DNA of 64,000 bases from Ciona intestinalis (taxonomy: Eukaryota; Chordata; Ascidiacea; Phlebobranchia; Cionidae). The DNA lies in contig NC_020173.2 in the NCBI RefSeq assembly GCF_000224145.3, forward strand, positions 1,355,435-1,419,434, in the 5' to 3' direction. A program made the position numbers and the translations under genes. Below, piece after piece: positions 10,901-23,255 of the stretch. The notes under the pieces were generated by a model that was not told the origin of the DNA, searched no databases, and saw only the letters and a list, made by a program, of their open reading frames with translations. Positions within the stretch are counted from its first letter, which is position 1; the number at the start of each line of letters is the position of its first letter.

Positions 10901-13900
10901 AGGTTGGCACTGCGCATGAAGCTGCTTGATGGCAACGTCGATCACTTTACGTTTACCTCCAGTATCTGTGTGGGGTTTTGACCAGTTAGAAACCGCAAAA
11001 AAACGATAGTTATTATAAGACGGATGTTCTATTTCATACACCTCGTGCAGGCTTACGGTTTACCACATATAGAACTAAGAGAGTCATTGTTTTTTTAGTG
11101 ATTTATTTAGGGATAGCTGGCTCTTCGCTGCTACCATGGTAGGCGTATGTGTCCTTGGGCAAGACACTTAACGGCAACTGCTCCAACCCAGTGGTCCACA
11201 AAGTAACATACTCGGTAACTCGTAAGCTGGCATGAGGTGTTTGAAAAAGAACAACCATGTTTAACGACTGTCGTTTTCCGGCCACGCGAGGATAAAGTAA
11301 GTTACATTCATTCATTCAATCATTCATTCATTCATTTATTCATTCATTAATTCATTCATTCATTCATTCATTAAATTTTAACAATGTGAAAGACCATAGG
11401 GTTAGAGTAATACATTAGGTGTCTTGTCCAAGGACATATACGCCCACAACGGTTGCAATGCCCAGCCTTTAATACATTCCAGAGGCAAACGCCTTACCCA
11501 CCATGCTACGACGCCGGTAAACGCTATTCTGTCATTCCAAAACATCTTTGTTTAAATTATTTAGTCAAAATATTTAAAAATGATTTTACCTGTTAATGTA
11601 AGCGAGCCTTGGTACACTTCACCGAATTCTCCACAACCAATTACTTTGTTTATGGATACCAAGTCAGGGTCGGTCTCACAGGAAAACTTATGCGTTTGTA
11701 TCGGCCCGCACGAGAACGGGTCAACGTATGTGCGCTGGTCTAAAGAAAGGGTAGGGCATGAAAAATATCACTTTAAGGGGGGCTAAGAGGGATTTAGATG
11801 GTTGTTTTGATTTTTTGACAGCAAAAATAAACTTTTTTCTTGATTTTTTGTTTAAGGTGTTGCCTAGTCATTGACTAAAAAAAGTATTCCAAAAATATGA
11901 GTTTAATATTAGGTTTGGAACAAACGACACATTATGATATAAAACATAAAATCCCATAAATTAACAACATGTTTCGGCAAATAAAATAACCAAAAAGAGC
12001 CTTGAAATACTTTTGTTTCAGAAATATATCACGAAAATAGGTAAATATATAAAAGGAACAAAAATCCACAAAAATTTGTAAAGAAAAAAAAGAACAAAAA
12101 AAAGGGAAAAAATTAAAAAAACTCCATAAAATTTTTACCAGAGAGTTCTGTACAGACAGTGAAGCCATCACACTCTTCAGAACTTGACTGTAGAGGTTTA
12201 TCGAGACATGGTTTGGACTTCTGCTTTCCTGAAGTTCCACGACATCTCCTCCAAAGAAAGAAAAACACAAAACCCTGTAAAAATTAGTCAATTAAAAACC
12301 AATTAGGTTACAGTACTGTGGGGTGAGAGGTTTTTTAAGAGTTGACGATTTATTTGCATTAAATGCTTATTGCAGAAAATTTGATTGCCTGTACTTAAAT
12401 TTAATTACTACATTTGAAAACAGACATAACCATGTAGTATAGTAATTATAATGAATAAAACAATCTTTATGAAGCTATATGTGGATTAGAGATGGGGAGA
12501 TCGGATTTTGGTATAATGGTTTTAGGTTACACCAAATTCTATTCAATATAGATGAGGTGAGGTCCTATAAGATAATGCACACCACGCCACCTGTGATTTA
12601 GGCACAAATTAGTTAAGTTTTTCAGTTTTTAGCAAAACGTGGGGTGACAAAGGCCATGGCCAAACTGCAGTTTGCATTCATTGTCGTCAAACATAGGGTA
12701 CCTCATTGATTAATTTGATGAATGCAGTACAGTTTGGCCGTACTCCTTTGTATTGACACATAACAGCAGTTTAAAAGGTATTTTGCAGTTAAACTGTGTT
12801 ACAGTCAAAAAAAGTTGAACTTGTCATGTTTTATAGTTAAAAAAAAACTTTTTTTGTGTTAAAATAAAAAACAAACTTTTTGTGGTAAACGTTATGCAGT
12901 TAAAAAAACTTTTTCGGGTAAAAGTTGTGTTGAAATATATTACATCACCCCTGTTTAAAAGTCGGGGTGTCATCCAAGTTACGCTGTTATTACACCCATG
13001 TTTACACCAACTTACCCCAAACAGTAGCACGCTTATCACAGCCACGAGGTAGACATATAATGATTCATTTGAATTGTTTGGTTTGACTGTTGGTTTTGAA
13101 GTGAGGTCACTGGACATGGTACGGACTTCTAAAACACTGCTGTAGTTGCTTCGTCCTAAAATATCAAAAAAGACGGTCTTTGATTAAAATGTAGAGATCA
13201 TGGATCGTGTTCTCGGGAATTTAGTCAGGTTTTTTTTTCAGATTTAGTCGGCCGACCAAATTTCTGTGCATTTCTTATTTTAGAAGTTAGTCTGTCAAAA
13301 TCGTCTGACTAAAATTTTATTCGGGCGACCAAAAAAGCAAAATCGAATTTAGGCGACGATTAGTTTTTATTCGATAGCCGAGAATGGCATTTCAGATGGG
13401 TATTAAAAATTAGGATTTTTTTGTAACAAGGAAACTGAATTTGTTGGTACCTCTGCTACCATGCATAATGTAATATACATTTTTTGGCTTCCAAAAAAAT
13501 GATAATTTTATTATAAAGTTTTGTCTGGCATTAGGTAAAACATTCAAGGCTCTCTTGTCAAATTTGAAGCGTTGGAATAATATTGTTGTATATTTTAATG
13601 TGAATTAAAAAAAAGTAAATAAGAAAAAATAAGCAAAAAAAACAAGTTTAACACATTGCAATTGCAATACACAAAAAAAGCCATTAAAACAAATTTTTTA
13701 ACAAAAAAAAACTCAAAAGTCAAAATACATTACATAAAAAAGTTAATTTTTATCTCAGTACTAAAAGTGAAAAAAATGTACAAAATTGTTACCTGCAGTG
13801 CTTAATGCTTGAACAGCTATGTAATACTTGACCCCTGAGTTAAGTTGAGCAAGATGGGCTCCAGTTACATTCACCAGCATATGGGAGGTAGGGAGGGTGG

Positions 13901-16900
13901 TGGATTTAAGCTGCAATATCGCTGTTTTGTTACGGCCCTGGTCTTCCACCCAAACAACCTGTATAATGGGAAAAATGGGTTAGAAGCATTTGTTATGAAA
14001 TGCAATGACATAAGAATTTTTTTGTCGTTTTTAAAGAAATTAAAGGAATGAAACTTTAGTGACGATTAGAATTTTTTTTTTTTTAAATAAAGAAATGGAA
14101 TTTTAGGGAAAGTTGCATGGGTTTTTAAAGAATATATGTCATGTACAACCTACATACCAGGATATCATTTGGTTATATGGTACTGCAATGGTTACTACAG
14201 TGCTTGGTAAACAATATTAAATAACTAAAAATTTATATATAGAATAGGCAGTTTCAAACTAAATACAAAACTTGTGTGGATAGAGTTTGGAACATACAAT
14301 AAAAGTTCTCCCCATAAATATTTTCAATAGAATTCATTAAAAAACATTTTTTAAATTTTCAAGTTACCTAATTACAATTACATAACGCAATTGGAGATAG
14401 TAACTTCTTGACAGTAAAAGTTTACACCCTCAATTGTTAGTTTTAATATTTGAATAAAACTGTCACAGCAAAACGCACAATAGCTATATGAATCGTGGAA
14501 TGCAATTTGAGGTTTTGAGCAATTTTAATATGATTTTAAAACTATTTTAATTTCACCAGTATTTGCATTAGAATGTAACATATATAGTAGGGTGGGAAAA
14601 GATGGGACACCTTTGGCACATAGTATCTAAATATCCTGGTCGTGTTTTAAACAATTAACAACGGTCTATGGGAGTCGTGAGAATGTGGTTTTATAAATAT
14701 TTAAATGTTCTTTGTTTACTACCAAATGGGATGAGAACATAGAATGAAAACGTGTCCCATCTTCCCCCACCCTACTATACATAATATGTGTTTGATTTAT
14801 TATAAAATACAAATATGAAATATATATACTATGACACTATTAGCAATGTTATCAGTGTGAAACAACTTGTTATATTTTTAAATTTCTACTTTATTAAAAT
14901 TAAAAGCATTGTTAAAATTTCACATAATAAAAAATATAACATGTAATGTATATATATCTAATAATAAATATACACCCGTTTTTATATATAGTAGGGTGGG
15001 GGAAGATGGGACACCTTTAGCACATAATATCAAAATATCCTAATCGTGTTTTAAACAATTACCGACGGTTTATTGGAGTCGTGAGGGTATTGTTTTATAA
15101 TTCTTTGAATGTTATTTGTTTACTACTAAGTGGTACGAGAAAATAAAGCTAAAAAGTGTCCCATCTTCCCCCACCCTACTGTATATAGTTCAATAATATC
15201 AAAAAAATAAACTGTAGGATATTAAAAAAACAGCATATATTTATATGTATATATTATATTACTTAACTTAGTAGCTTAACCAATTCCAAAATGTTCTTTA
15301 TTAGAATTTTTACTCAACTAACCTTATATGATATTTGATCTCCACTTGTGTATACGGGTGGGTTCCATTGGATGGTTACAGATGTGTAATTAGAATGGAT
15401 CATATGTAGGTTTGTTGGGGTGGAAGGGTGGAATTTATCGATTGAAAATGTAACAAAAGCACTGCTGGTGTTAGAAACCTAAAAAATTAAAAAAAAATTA
15501 AAATTAAAATGTGTTTAACTTATTTTTTTATCGACTGAAAATGTAACAAAAGCACTGCTGGTGTTATAAATTTGAAAAATTAAAAAAAACTAATTTAAAA
15601 TTAAAATATGTTTTTTAACTTATTTTTATTGATTGAAAATATAACAAAAGCACTGCTGGTGTTATAAATTTGAAAAATTAAAAAAAACTAATTTAAAATT
15701 AAAATATGTTTTTTAACTTATTTTTATCGATTGAAAATATAACAAAAGCACTGCTGGTGTTAGAAACTTAAAATGAACCAAATTTATTATAATTTAAAAC
15801 TAAAACATGGTGTTTAACTTATTTTTGTTTGTAATATCGTTTAGAGTGAGACAAAGTTGTCAATTTTGTAATTACCAGGATTTTAGGCTTAACACACGGA
15901 GTTACAATATTAGTGTAATAAAAAAATGAATTTGTATAAAATCTACTTTTACAACTGTGATAGTAAAACATAACACATGAAATGGGTTTTCTGAAACATG
16001 GGGCATATTAAATTGACACTTTACCATAGGAGCAATTTCAAGTATTTGATAGTAGGTTATTGTTTGAACATTCACACTGACTGTTAAAATAAATTGGTTC
16101 CGGTTTTCTGATATTTGTGAAGTTGGGCAAATTTATATCGTCAGAACAAAATTGATGACCATTAATTGGACAATTAAAACGTTTTTTTTTTACAAGCATA
16201 ACATAGTAGGGTAGTAGGGAAAGACCTTTAGCAGATAATATATAAATATTCTGATGTTTTAAACAATTAACAATGGTCTATCGGAGTCCTGAGAAAATGG
16301 TTTTATATTTCTATAAATGTTTTTTGTTTACTACCAAATGGGACAAGAAAATATAACAGAAAGGTGTCCCATCTTCTCCCACTCTACTATATTTGAAACT
16401 GAAAACCAGAAAATATAGTCTAGTACAGCAATGCATGTTTCAAAACAGTTTCTTATCTTTAAAGTAATAAAAAGTAGGAAACATACAATGTTATGTCATA
16501 GATATGCTGAGAGCACTTCTGTTATGACCGCAAGATTAAAATAACATACTCAGCACACCATTAGTGGATCTGTAGGACTTGAAGTGTAATCTTATGCATA
16601 ACACTTAAGTGGTCATTACTCTACACTCTGGTCACTAATGGGATGCTATACAGACATTGCATATCAGTTTTTTCGAGCACATCATTTTCGGAGCTACAAG
16701 GGCATTGGGGTGATGGGCCAAATCTAGCCTAAATCCCAGGTGCTTAAGGACCTTACCAAAACAGAATAAAAAAATATCAGTTTTTGATATAGAAAACTGA
16801 ACAGGCATCAAGGCATGTATTAGATACCTACATAGTGGTTTCAAAAAGCTTTGACATGTTAAAAACAATTATTTATGGTGGACTAATCAAATAGCTTTTT

Positions 16901-19900
16901 ACAAAACAAAACTGCTTCCCAAAGGCACTTAAAAACGTATATATATATATATATATATATAAGTACAGAGCCAATAAAACGTGTAAAAAACTAATAACAA
17001 TAGGAAAATAGAGCTATATAGTTAATACTAATATCTATATACACACTTTGGCCCTACTGTTTAAAAAAACTTGGTTCTTCTGTCAAAATGTAAAATCAAG
17101 ACTTACTTTTGGGTCAAGACTTACTTTTGGGTTGAGCATTTTATTTCTAACAGCATCTTGTCCAGTTATGGAATCGGCATGTTTATGAGTAACAGCATTT
17201 GTAGCTACAACCTGGAATGTGTACAAGCCATGCCCTGTGAGGTTGTGCATATCGACAAAGTTGGTTTTTAAGCTGCATTGATGTGGGTAGTAAAGGACAT
17301 CGTCACAGGCGTCAACAGTGTATGAGGGTTGGGTAGGGTCAGATTGCTTAAAGAGGCTGGAATTGTTGTTCTGCTTGCTTAAAGAGGTAGATGCTGTGGA
17401 ATTTGAGTGGTTATGAGATAGTATTTTTGTGGTGGTAACAATTGAAAAATCATAGGGGAAAATTGGTACATTTGGGGGGGGTTATGAGATAGTGTTTTTG
17501 TGGTTGGTTACTGTTGAAAAATCATTGGTAAAAATTAAGGGGAAAAATTTGCTGCAATTTTTATACAAAATCTCACTTAACAAGGTAAAAGGGTTTCACC
17601 TATGGATAAGTGAGACATTTGTTTTGGAGACAATTTGTGCGGGTGGTCGCAATTGATAATAATGGGAAGAAAAGGAAAATTCAGCTGCATTTTGTCTTTT
17701 TTTTTTAATCTAAAAAATCATGCAGCTATTTTGTGGAGTAGTGTGATATTTTGTTTTCAATAATATTTTTTTAATGTCTGTCAAAGGCAAAACTGTGTTA
17801 TGGAATAAATCATATTTACATACCATGGTTTATAGAATGTACTTGACACAAAACACAGTAAAATATTTTCTGGCAGTTTCCAAAATCTTGCGGCTTTTCC
17901 CATTCAAGACGTGCTGCACCTGTTATATAAAATATATAAACATTATATTAATAATACTTAAAGAAAATAAAGTTGTTTTATCAAATATAAAGACGTTTTT
18001 ACTAATGTGGGCATCTTTAAACAAAAAAAAAGTAGATCATATTGGAGTAATACTTTATTACATTAAATATAAATACATTACCTTTTGAGTTACTTAACAA
18101 AAAAAATTAGAAATATAATATCTGTATAATTTTTACAATAATTTCTAAAATATATATATATAGAATTAATACAAAAATTTTTCTTTATAATAATAAAAAA
18201 TTAAAAATGTTTTATAATAATATATATCTAAAATTTACAATAGAGCTTTACTTTCCTAATTGTACCTGGGACAGTGGTTGATTTGATCACTTTAAGTTTC
18301 AATGGTGGTGAAGGTAGCTGTGGACAGACTCCACAACCATCTAAGTAACTAGTTGATACGAGGTGTCCGTCACTACACACACATGATATGGAGCCTACAT
18401 GGTGGGTGTATGAAACTGATGGGCATTGCGTGCAGTTTTGATTGCCTAAAGTTGGCCTAAGAAAAAAGTTGTGTTAAATTGGAAGTTAAATTGATTTGGT
18501 ATTCAATTGTAGTTGGGTGTTGTGAAAGTTTTTAAAACGTCATTTTTAATTAAAAAATATAAATATTTTCAAACAAAATTCAAAACTTTGATGCAAAATT
18601 TTAAAAGTTGATTTTTGTTAAAATGTTAAATATATATATTAAATTTAAAAAATAAACCTCCCTTTTTATAAAAAATACATATATATAATATAATATATAT
18701 TATTATTATTATATACATTTTTTAAATTTTACCTATTTTTACTACTGAAAAAATCAGAAATCCGATTTTAGAAAATTTGGCAAAAATAGAAAACGAAACA
18801 CATTTTGAGTTTGTGGAAATATTTTTCCGAAAAAAGAGGATTTGTGTAAATTTACGGATTAACAAAAACGTGGCTTTAATCTGTAATCCTGTTGGCAGTA
18901 ATATAAATGATAGCTTAATAATTTAAAACATTATCGCCAAATCTGTTTGGGTGGGGCAAAAGGATTACCAGAAGTTGCAAATATCAATACAGGCTTAGAA
19001 GGAATTGTTGCGATGTCGTGACAGTTGGCACATGTATTTCATGGAAATCATAACTACACAAATCCGATTTGTCATAGAATTACAAATACTTTAAGCTATT
19101 GTTGATATTTATATCTGTACATGAATTGCGTATTGTTTCATTCATTTTTTAAATTTATATAGTAAGGTGGGGGGAGATGGGACACCTTTTTATTTGATTA
19201 TCTCGTCCCATTTGGTAATAAACAAAGAACATTCAAAGAATTATAAAACCTTATTCTCAATACTCCCATAAAACGATGTTAATTGTTTAAAACTCGATCA
19301 GGATTTTTAGACATTATGTGCTAAAGGTGTCCCATCTTCCCACACCCTACTATATGTAGATTCATGGACGCTATTTTTCGAACTTTTGCGAATGCTCATA
19401 GTCATCAAATATAGCGAACCTTACAGGTTAATATAGTGAATGCAGTATAATTTCACACCATTAACTTGCATATACATTTTAAGTTAGGTAAAATCCCTTT
19501 TTAAATAAAATTGTGGTGCAAAATCCTATGTCACCCATGTTAAAATGTTAGGGTCACATGTAATAACCCTAGGCTAAAACTAAAAAAAAAAATAAATAAA
19601 TAAAACTACACTTATACAAGGTTGTACGGTCAGACTACTGGGTAATAAATCAACCCAAGCCTAAATCTCATGGAAGTTGCTGCTATAGGACCTCAAGCAT
19701 ATAATATAATGTCAATTTAAGTGCTAACCCAAGTCTTACTTGTACATGTTGCGTGGACATGGTTGGCAGGTTCTCATGTTATGATCAGGTTGATAGCCTG
19801 CCTCACAGTAGCAAGCACCAGTCCTTACATTCCACCTTCCATCACTTGTACAGTGGTTTACTGGTTGAGAGGAAACTTCAGAATTTGCTGGATGCGACCT

Positions 19901-22900
19901 TTCAACGCAACTACCGTTTACCTGGAATTAAAAGGATTCAAAATAAATGTTTTGTGTTTTTTAATCATATGTATATATATATATATATATGTTTTGGTGA
20001 ATATTTTAGTGTAGAATGAGAAAATTTATAGGTTTGTATTATTGTATAAAGTGTGTATAGTATATGTATATATAATGTATAACATATTTTTCTTTACATA
20101 TATATATTTTTTTTTTCCTATATGCATATATAAATATTTATTTGCTTAATTTTAACAAATTGAAATAAAATATAATATACATAACTGTTTTATTTGTATT
20201 TTAAAATATGAAAATCTCGAATTTAACCTACTTTAGCTAAAGTATTTTTTCTAAACATATTATGTTTTTTATATTTTTTTTGGATGGGAATAGATAATGC
20301 AATTAGAAGTTTGTTCAAGTATAGTCATAAAAGCTGCTGAGCAAGAGTTTAGTACAATGCAAAATGTTTGTGAGAGTGATTACTCTACTTTGATTTGTTT
20401 TGTCCCACAAACAGCTAATTAAAATTTAATCAGCACACCGTTTAAATGGATTGCTGTTAATTACTACACCACTACTTCCTTAATGGGGAAATTAGGGAAA
20501 TGAGATACAGCAACAAAACAAGCAGTAATACCTTTACTAGTGAGGTGTCTAACTCTCCGGTTAACGTCTCGGGAAAAATGGCCAAGCTTTGTATTTCCAT
20601 GGGGCACACTATGCTGTAGACACGCACTGATACAAGAGCTATGCACGCGCCTTTGTCCACAATTGCAACATAGACGCCGGCGTGGGATATATCGATAGAT
20701 TGTGGGATTTCTATGTTTACGATTTCAGTGTTCAGCACTTCAGTCCAGTCGGAGTTAGAATCGGCAAACTGGTCCTGAGGTTAAATGGGAAAAATTGATT
20801 AATGGATTTTATATGAAGTGGTTTATGATTTGGGAAAGAATAAGAATATGGATACTAATTCACATTGCATGAATATAAAATTTAATTCATATGAAACAAA
20901 TGAAATTGTCAACAAATGTCAAATACTATATATGCAGGAATAAGCTGTGCATTTATGCCATAAGAATATGGGTCCCGATCCACACTATTACAAAACAACT
21001 AAAATCACACAAAACCAAGTAGAATTCAAATAAAATGGAAATAAACAATTTGGATCATTTTCCTACATATTAATTGTTGAAATGATCCAATACTTATTAA
21101 AGAAAATTTTACCTCAGCAGCTACTGTGTCAATCTTTGTAAAAACACTTTCGTTCAGTTGTGGAACTTCTGATTGGTGACTGGTGATTGCGTAATAAATT
21201 TTGAAAGTTTCCGGGCAGATTGTATCTTTATTCTCACATTCTCTCATCCAGAAGTTTAGCTCAACGTAAAGACGGGAGCGCCCTGTTGAAAAATTCATAT
21301 ATTTGAATTTTCGTATCAAGATTCGAAATTAAAAAATTTATTCACGTTGACTTGTTTTCGTTGTAGTTAAGAATGGATTATATATCGACAAATTTTGCTG
21401 AGTTTATTAATTACTTTAAATGTTCCTAATATATATGTATATATTATATATAAAGGCCATTTATTTTTAGGTCAAAAAATTAAAACTTCCTTTGAATAAT
21501 ATATATATATATATAGGCCTATATACCTATTTTTAAGAAAAAAAAGAAGATATTTTAAAAAAGTTGTTCTCCAAAATTGTCTTCAAAACTCGGTTGTGAA
21601 AATTTTACCAATAAGTTTCATGTAGGGAGAGCGTAGCCAGTTTTGTACGTTGGTTTTATAAGATTGGGTGTCTTGTGAGTCTGGGCAGATTTGAAAGCCA
21701 CGAACTGATGGATTCAGTTGGTGAAATGTAACCTCATCCCACTGTAACAACAAAAGATTTAAATTAACAAAACACGGAAGTGTTTGGTAAAGAGAAAAGC
21801 ACTGTGTGATACATGACAGGAGTTCATGGGAAAATGGGGTGTATGTCTCTTTAATGTGATGTGAAGACAAAACAAATCAAGTTAAGAGAAAAGATAATAT
21901 GCTCTACTTGGTAAAAACAAAAATTCAATATACATTACATTACATAAGCGATATACCTAATACAATCATATAATACATTAATTTTAATAACATTTTAATG
22001 TATATGATTGTAATGTGCAGTAACGCTTTAATTCTTTAATGAAATTGATTTTTTGTTATGTATTTTCATCATAGGTCTGTTTACACATAATACATTGTGT
22101 TATTTATTGATCACCTTAACCTCTGGAGAGAAGTCCTCAATGTTGTTGACATAAGTTGTCATGTTCCATCCTATTAAATCGGACGTGGCATTCCTTGTGT
22201 TTAAAATTTCAACTGACAAAAAAAACAGTTATAAAAAAATACATTTTAAACAGGCTAATGAGTACTAATTATTAATTGTTAATTATTTTGAAAAAGTATG
22301 CCTACTAAGTGTTAATTGTATAGGTCATTTGGGTAAAACACAGTAAAAAATCCACACCCAAACAATTTAAAAGGCTTATAGTAATAGGAAAGCATTAATA
22401 TTCATTGTGACATGACAGGTGATAAATAAACAGATACAAATTGAATACTTGGCCTATTTAACTGCACCCACCATTGGAAAATAGCTCACTAGTTCAGTAT
22501 AAGTAATTTTGGTGCACAAATATGTTTGTTTGTAAAAAAATAAATTTTTCTGCTCAGTTTGCTTCTCGCTTTTGGCGTGATGGAAATTCGCAAAGCGCTA
22601 AAACATGAAAATCAATATACAGGGACAAACGCGCTACAGGATTAACATTAATTATTCATCTCAGGTCTTAAGCAGGGAAGAGTGTCCCTAACTCGTGCCA
22701 ATCTTAGTTAATTGAAGCACTTAGGCAACTCAATTTAAGTGATTGAACTCTTTATATCAAAGTTAAGATAAAAATAAAGATTTTCGTTTTTTTAAAACCT
22801 TTCTACTTTAAACAACAGGTACTGGTAGTGAGGTATATATAATATGATAATTTTACAATGTTATCATTTACAGTTAATTTGCCATAAAATTAATATGCTA

Positions 22901-23253
22901 GTCTCATTAGCACATTTTTATTTGGTGCTAGTGAAGAATCTCCCCCCCCCACCTTATTTGCTAATCCCTAATCCCTAACTCCTAGGTTAGGGGGTTAGGT
23001 GTTGATGGTTAGGGGGTTAGTGGTTATAGGGGTTAGTGGTTAGCAAATAAGGTGGGGGGAAGACTCTTCACTAGAACCTTTTATTTTTAATATTTAACAT
23101 AAAAGTAAATAACACATTTCGTAATCGTTAAATCGTAATACACACGTAACAAGAAAATGATATTTTACCTTGATATGAAGTAACGAAGTGCACGAAATTC
23201 GCAAAAAGGATTAGGAGACTTGAAACTGGAAACATCTTTGCGGGTATAACCAT
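7718..23253 (-). CDS. EPH: Eph receptor tyrosine kinase, complete, SAM-less
   Basis: Receptor tyrosine kinase for membrane-bound ephrins, at the cell surface. Exons (minus, 5' to 3'): 23253-23169, 22212-22115, 21741-21609, 21282-21113, 20774-20532, 19921-19740, 18456-18266, 17919-17824, 17393-17125, 15478-15323, 13958-13793, 13155-13016, 12274-12139, 11739-11590, 10965-10892, 10418-10168, 9587-9416, 9027-8896, 8444-8293 and 7979-7718. All junctions are GT-AG and every phase matches. Residues are counted from the ATG at 23235; an in-frame ATG at 23253 adds six. Signal peptide 1-21; ephrin-binding domain about 23-235 ([33 protein letters not shown]); Cys-rich/EGF-like 240-340; two FN3 domains 345-635; membrane segment about 623-645; kinase about 708-975 with [23 protein letters not shown] and WTAPEA all intact, so probably active. 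The usual second juxtamembrane tyrosine and the activation-loop tyrosine are missing. The product is about 1079 residues with the last exon, or 993 if translation stops at 8289-8291. Which paralogue this is cannot be told. Confidence 0.95.
9050..9310 (+). mobile_element. MITE family A cluster in the Eph intron before exon 18
   Basis: One full copy (about 9077-9275) is flanked by a 27-bp left-end piece (9050-9076) and another partial end (from about 9279). The left piece lies 23 bp from the exon 18 acceptor. Confidence 0.8.
10424..10888. mobile_element. Nested MITE family A copies filling Eph intron 15
   Basis: A MITE end at 10424-10446 sits just after the acceptor and an opposing end at 10862-10888 just after the donor. 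A second complete copy (10555-10746, minus) lies between them. See the finding on this intron. Confidence 0.75.
11105..11375 (+). mobile_element. SINE body with (ATTC)n tail in an Eph intron
   Basis: Lacks the tRNA-like head. It has the conserved body and a 70-bp tail of about 16 ATTC units. Confidence 0.85.
11403..11515 (-). mobile_element. SINE fragment, inverted
   Basis: Contains the reverse of the cttgggcaagacac and tRNA-like head regions, degenerate. Confidence 0.6.
12648..12750. repeat. Long imperfect hairpin in Eph intron 12
   Basis: Arms of about 36 nt (CAAAGGCCATGGCCAAACTG onward, and the reverse of GTACGGCCAAACTGTACTGC) around a loop of about 30-45 nt. It could be a small palindromic element or a structured RNA. 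Confidence 0.6.
14583..14779 (+). mobile_element. MITE family A in Eph intron 10
   Basis: Nearly consensus copy with both ends. Confidence 0.85.
14987..15183 (+). mobile_element. MITE family A, second copy in Eph intron 10
   Basis: Same orientation as the copy 210 bp upstream, about 140 bp from the end of exon 10. Confidence 0.85.
15432..15775 (-). repeat. Four tandem copies of the exon 10 start with its intron
   Basis: A unit of about 97 bp that covers the first 40 or so bases of Eph exon 10, its acceptor and part of the intron is repeated. Cores are at about 15439, 15532, 15631 and 15728. Only the first copy is the functional exon. Confidence 0.9.
16204..16391 (+). mobile_element. MITE family A in Eph intron 9
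   Basis: The left end is scrambled (agtagggtagtagggaaaga) but the interior and right end are clear. Confidence 0.8.
16637..16771 (-). repeat. Dispersed repeat D (ggccaaatctggcctaaatc family)
   Basis: A moderately conserved module of 60-130 bp centred on ggccaaatctggcctaaatc and ending gacctcacccacatagaata. Other copies in this window: about 19640-19702, 45425-45655, 46552-46642, 50000-50093 and 50648-50704. No terminal repeats were seen; the class is unknown. Confidence 0.65.
17101..17131 (-). repeat. 18-bp tandem duplication of an Eph splice donor
   Basis: The unit AAGTAAGTCTTGACCCAA occurs twice, giving two identical GTAAGTCTTGA donors (exon ends 17125 and 17107). Confidence 0.9.
17412..17545. 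repeat. Direct repeat in Eph intron 8
   Basis: A segment of about 60 bp starting gttatgagatagtatttttg recurs about 72 bp later with a few changes. Confidence 0.8.
19157..19353 (-). mobile_element. MITE family A in Eph intron 6
   Basis: Complete copy with two mismatches in the left end. Confidence 0.85.
22924..23080. mobile_element. MITE family B with long inverted ends and telomere-like interior
   Basis: Ends read TGCTAGTGAAGAATCTCCCC and, from the other side, TTCTAGTGAAGAGTCTTCCC, continuing through ACCTTATTTGCTAA in both. The interior is built of TTAGGG-like units. It lies in Eph intron 1. Confidence 0.75.
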
Positions 23254-23255
23254 CT
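23254..23255 (-). promoter_or_regulatory. Possible trans- or 5'-UTR splice acceptor abutting the Eph ATG
   Basis: On the minus strand the sequence ctgaaactctatag is followed directly by ATGG at 23253. If used, the mature RNA would have almost no gene-encoded 5' UTR, as seen with spliced-leader acceptance. It could also be chance. Confidence 0.35.

Noticed and set aside
22955..23050. Interstitial telomere array
   Set aside because: Units are irregular (TTAGGGGG, GTTAGTG) and enclosed by transposon-like inverted ends; better explained as part of a MITE.
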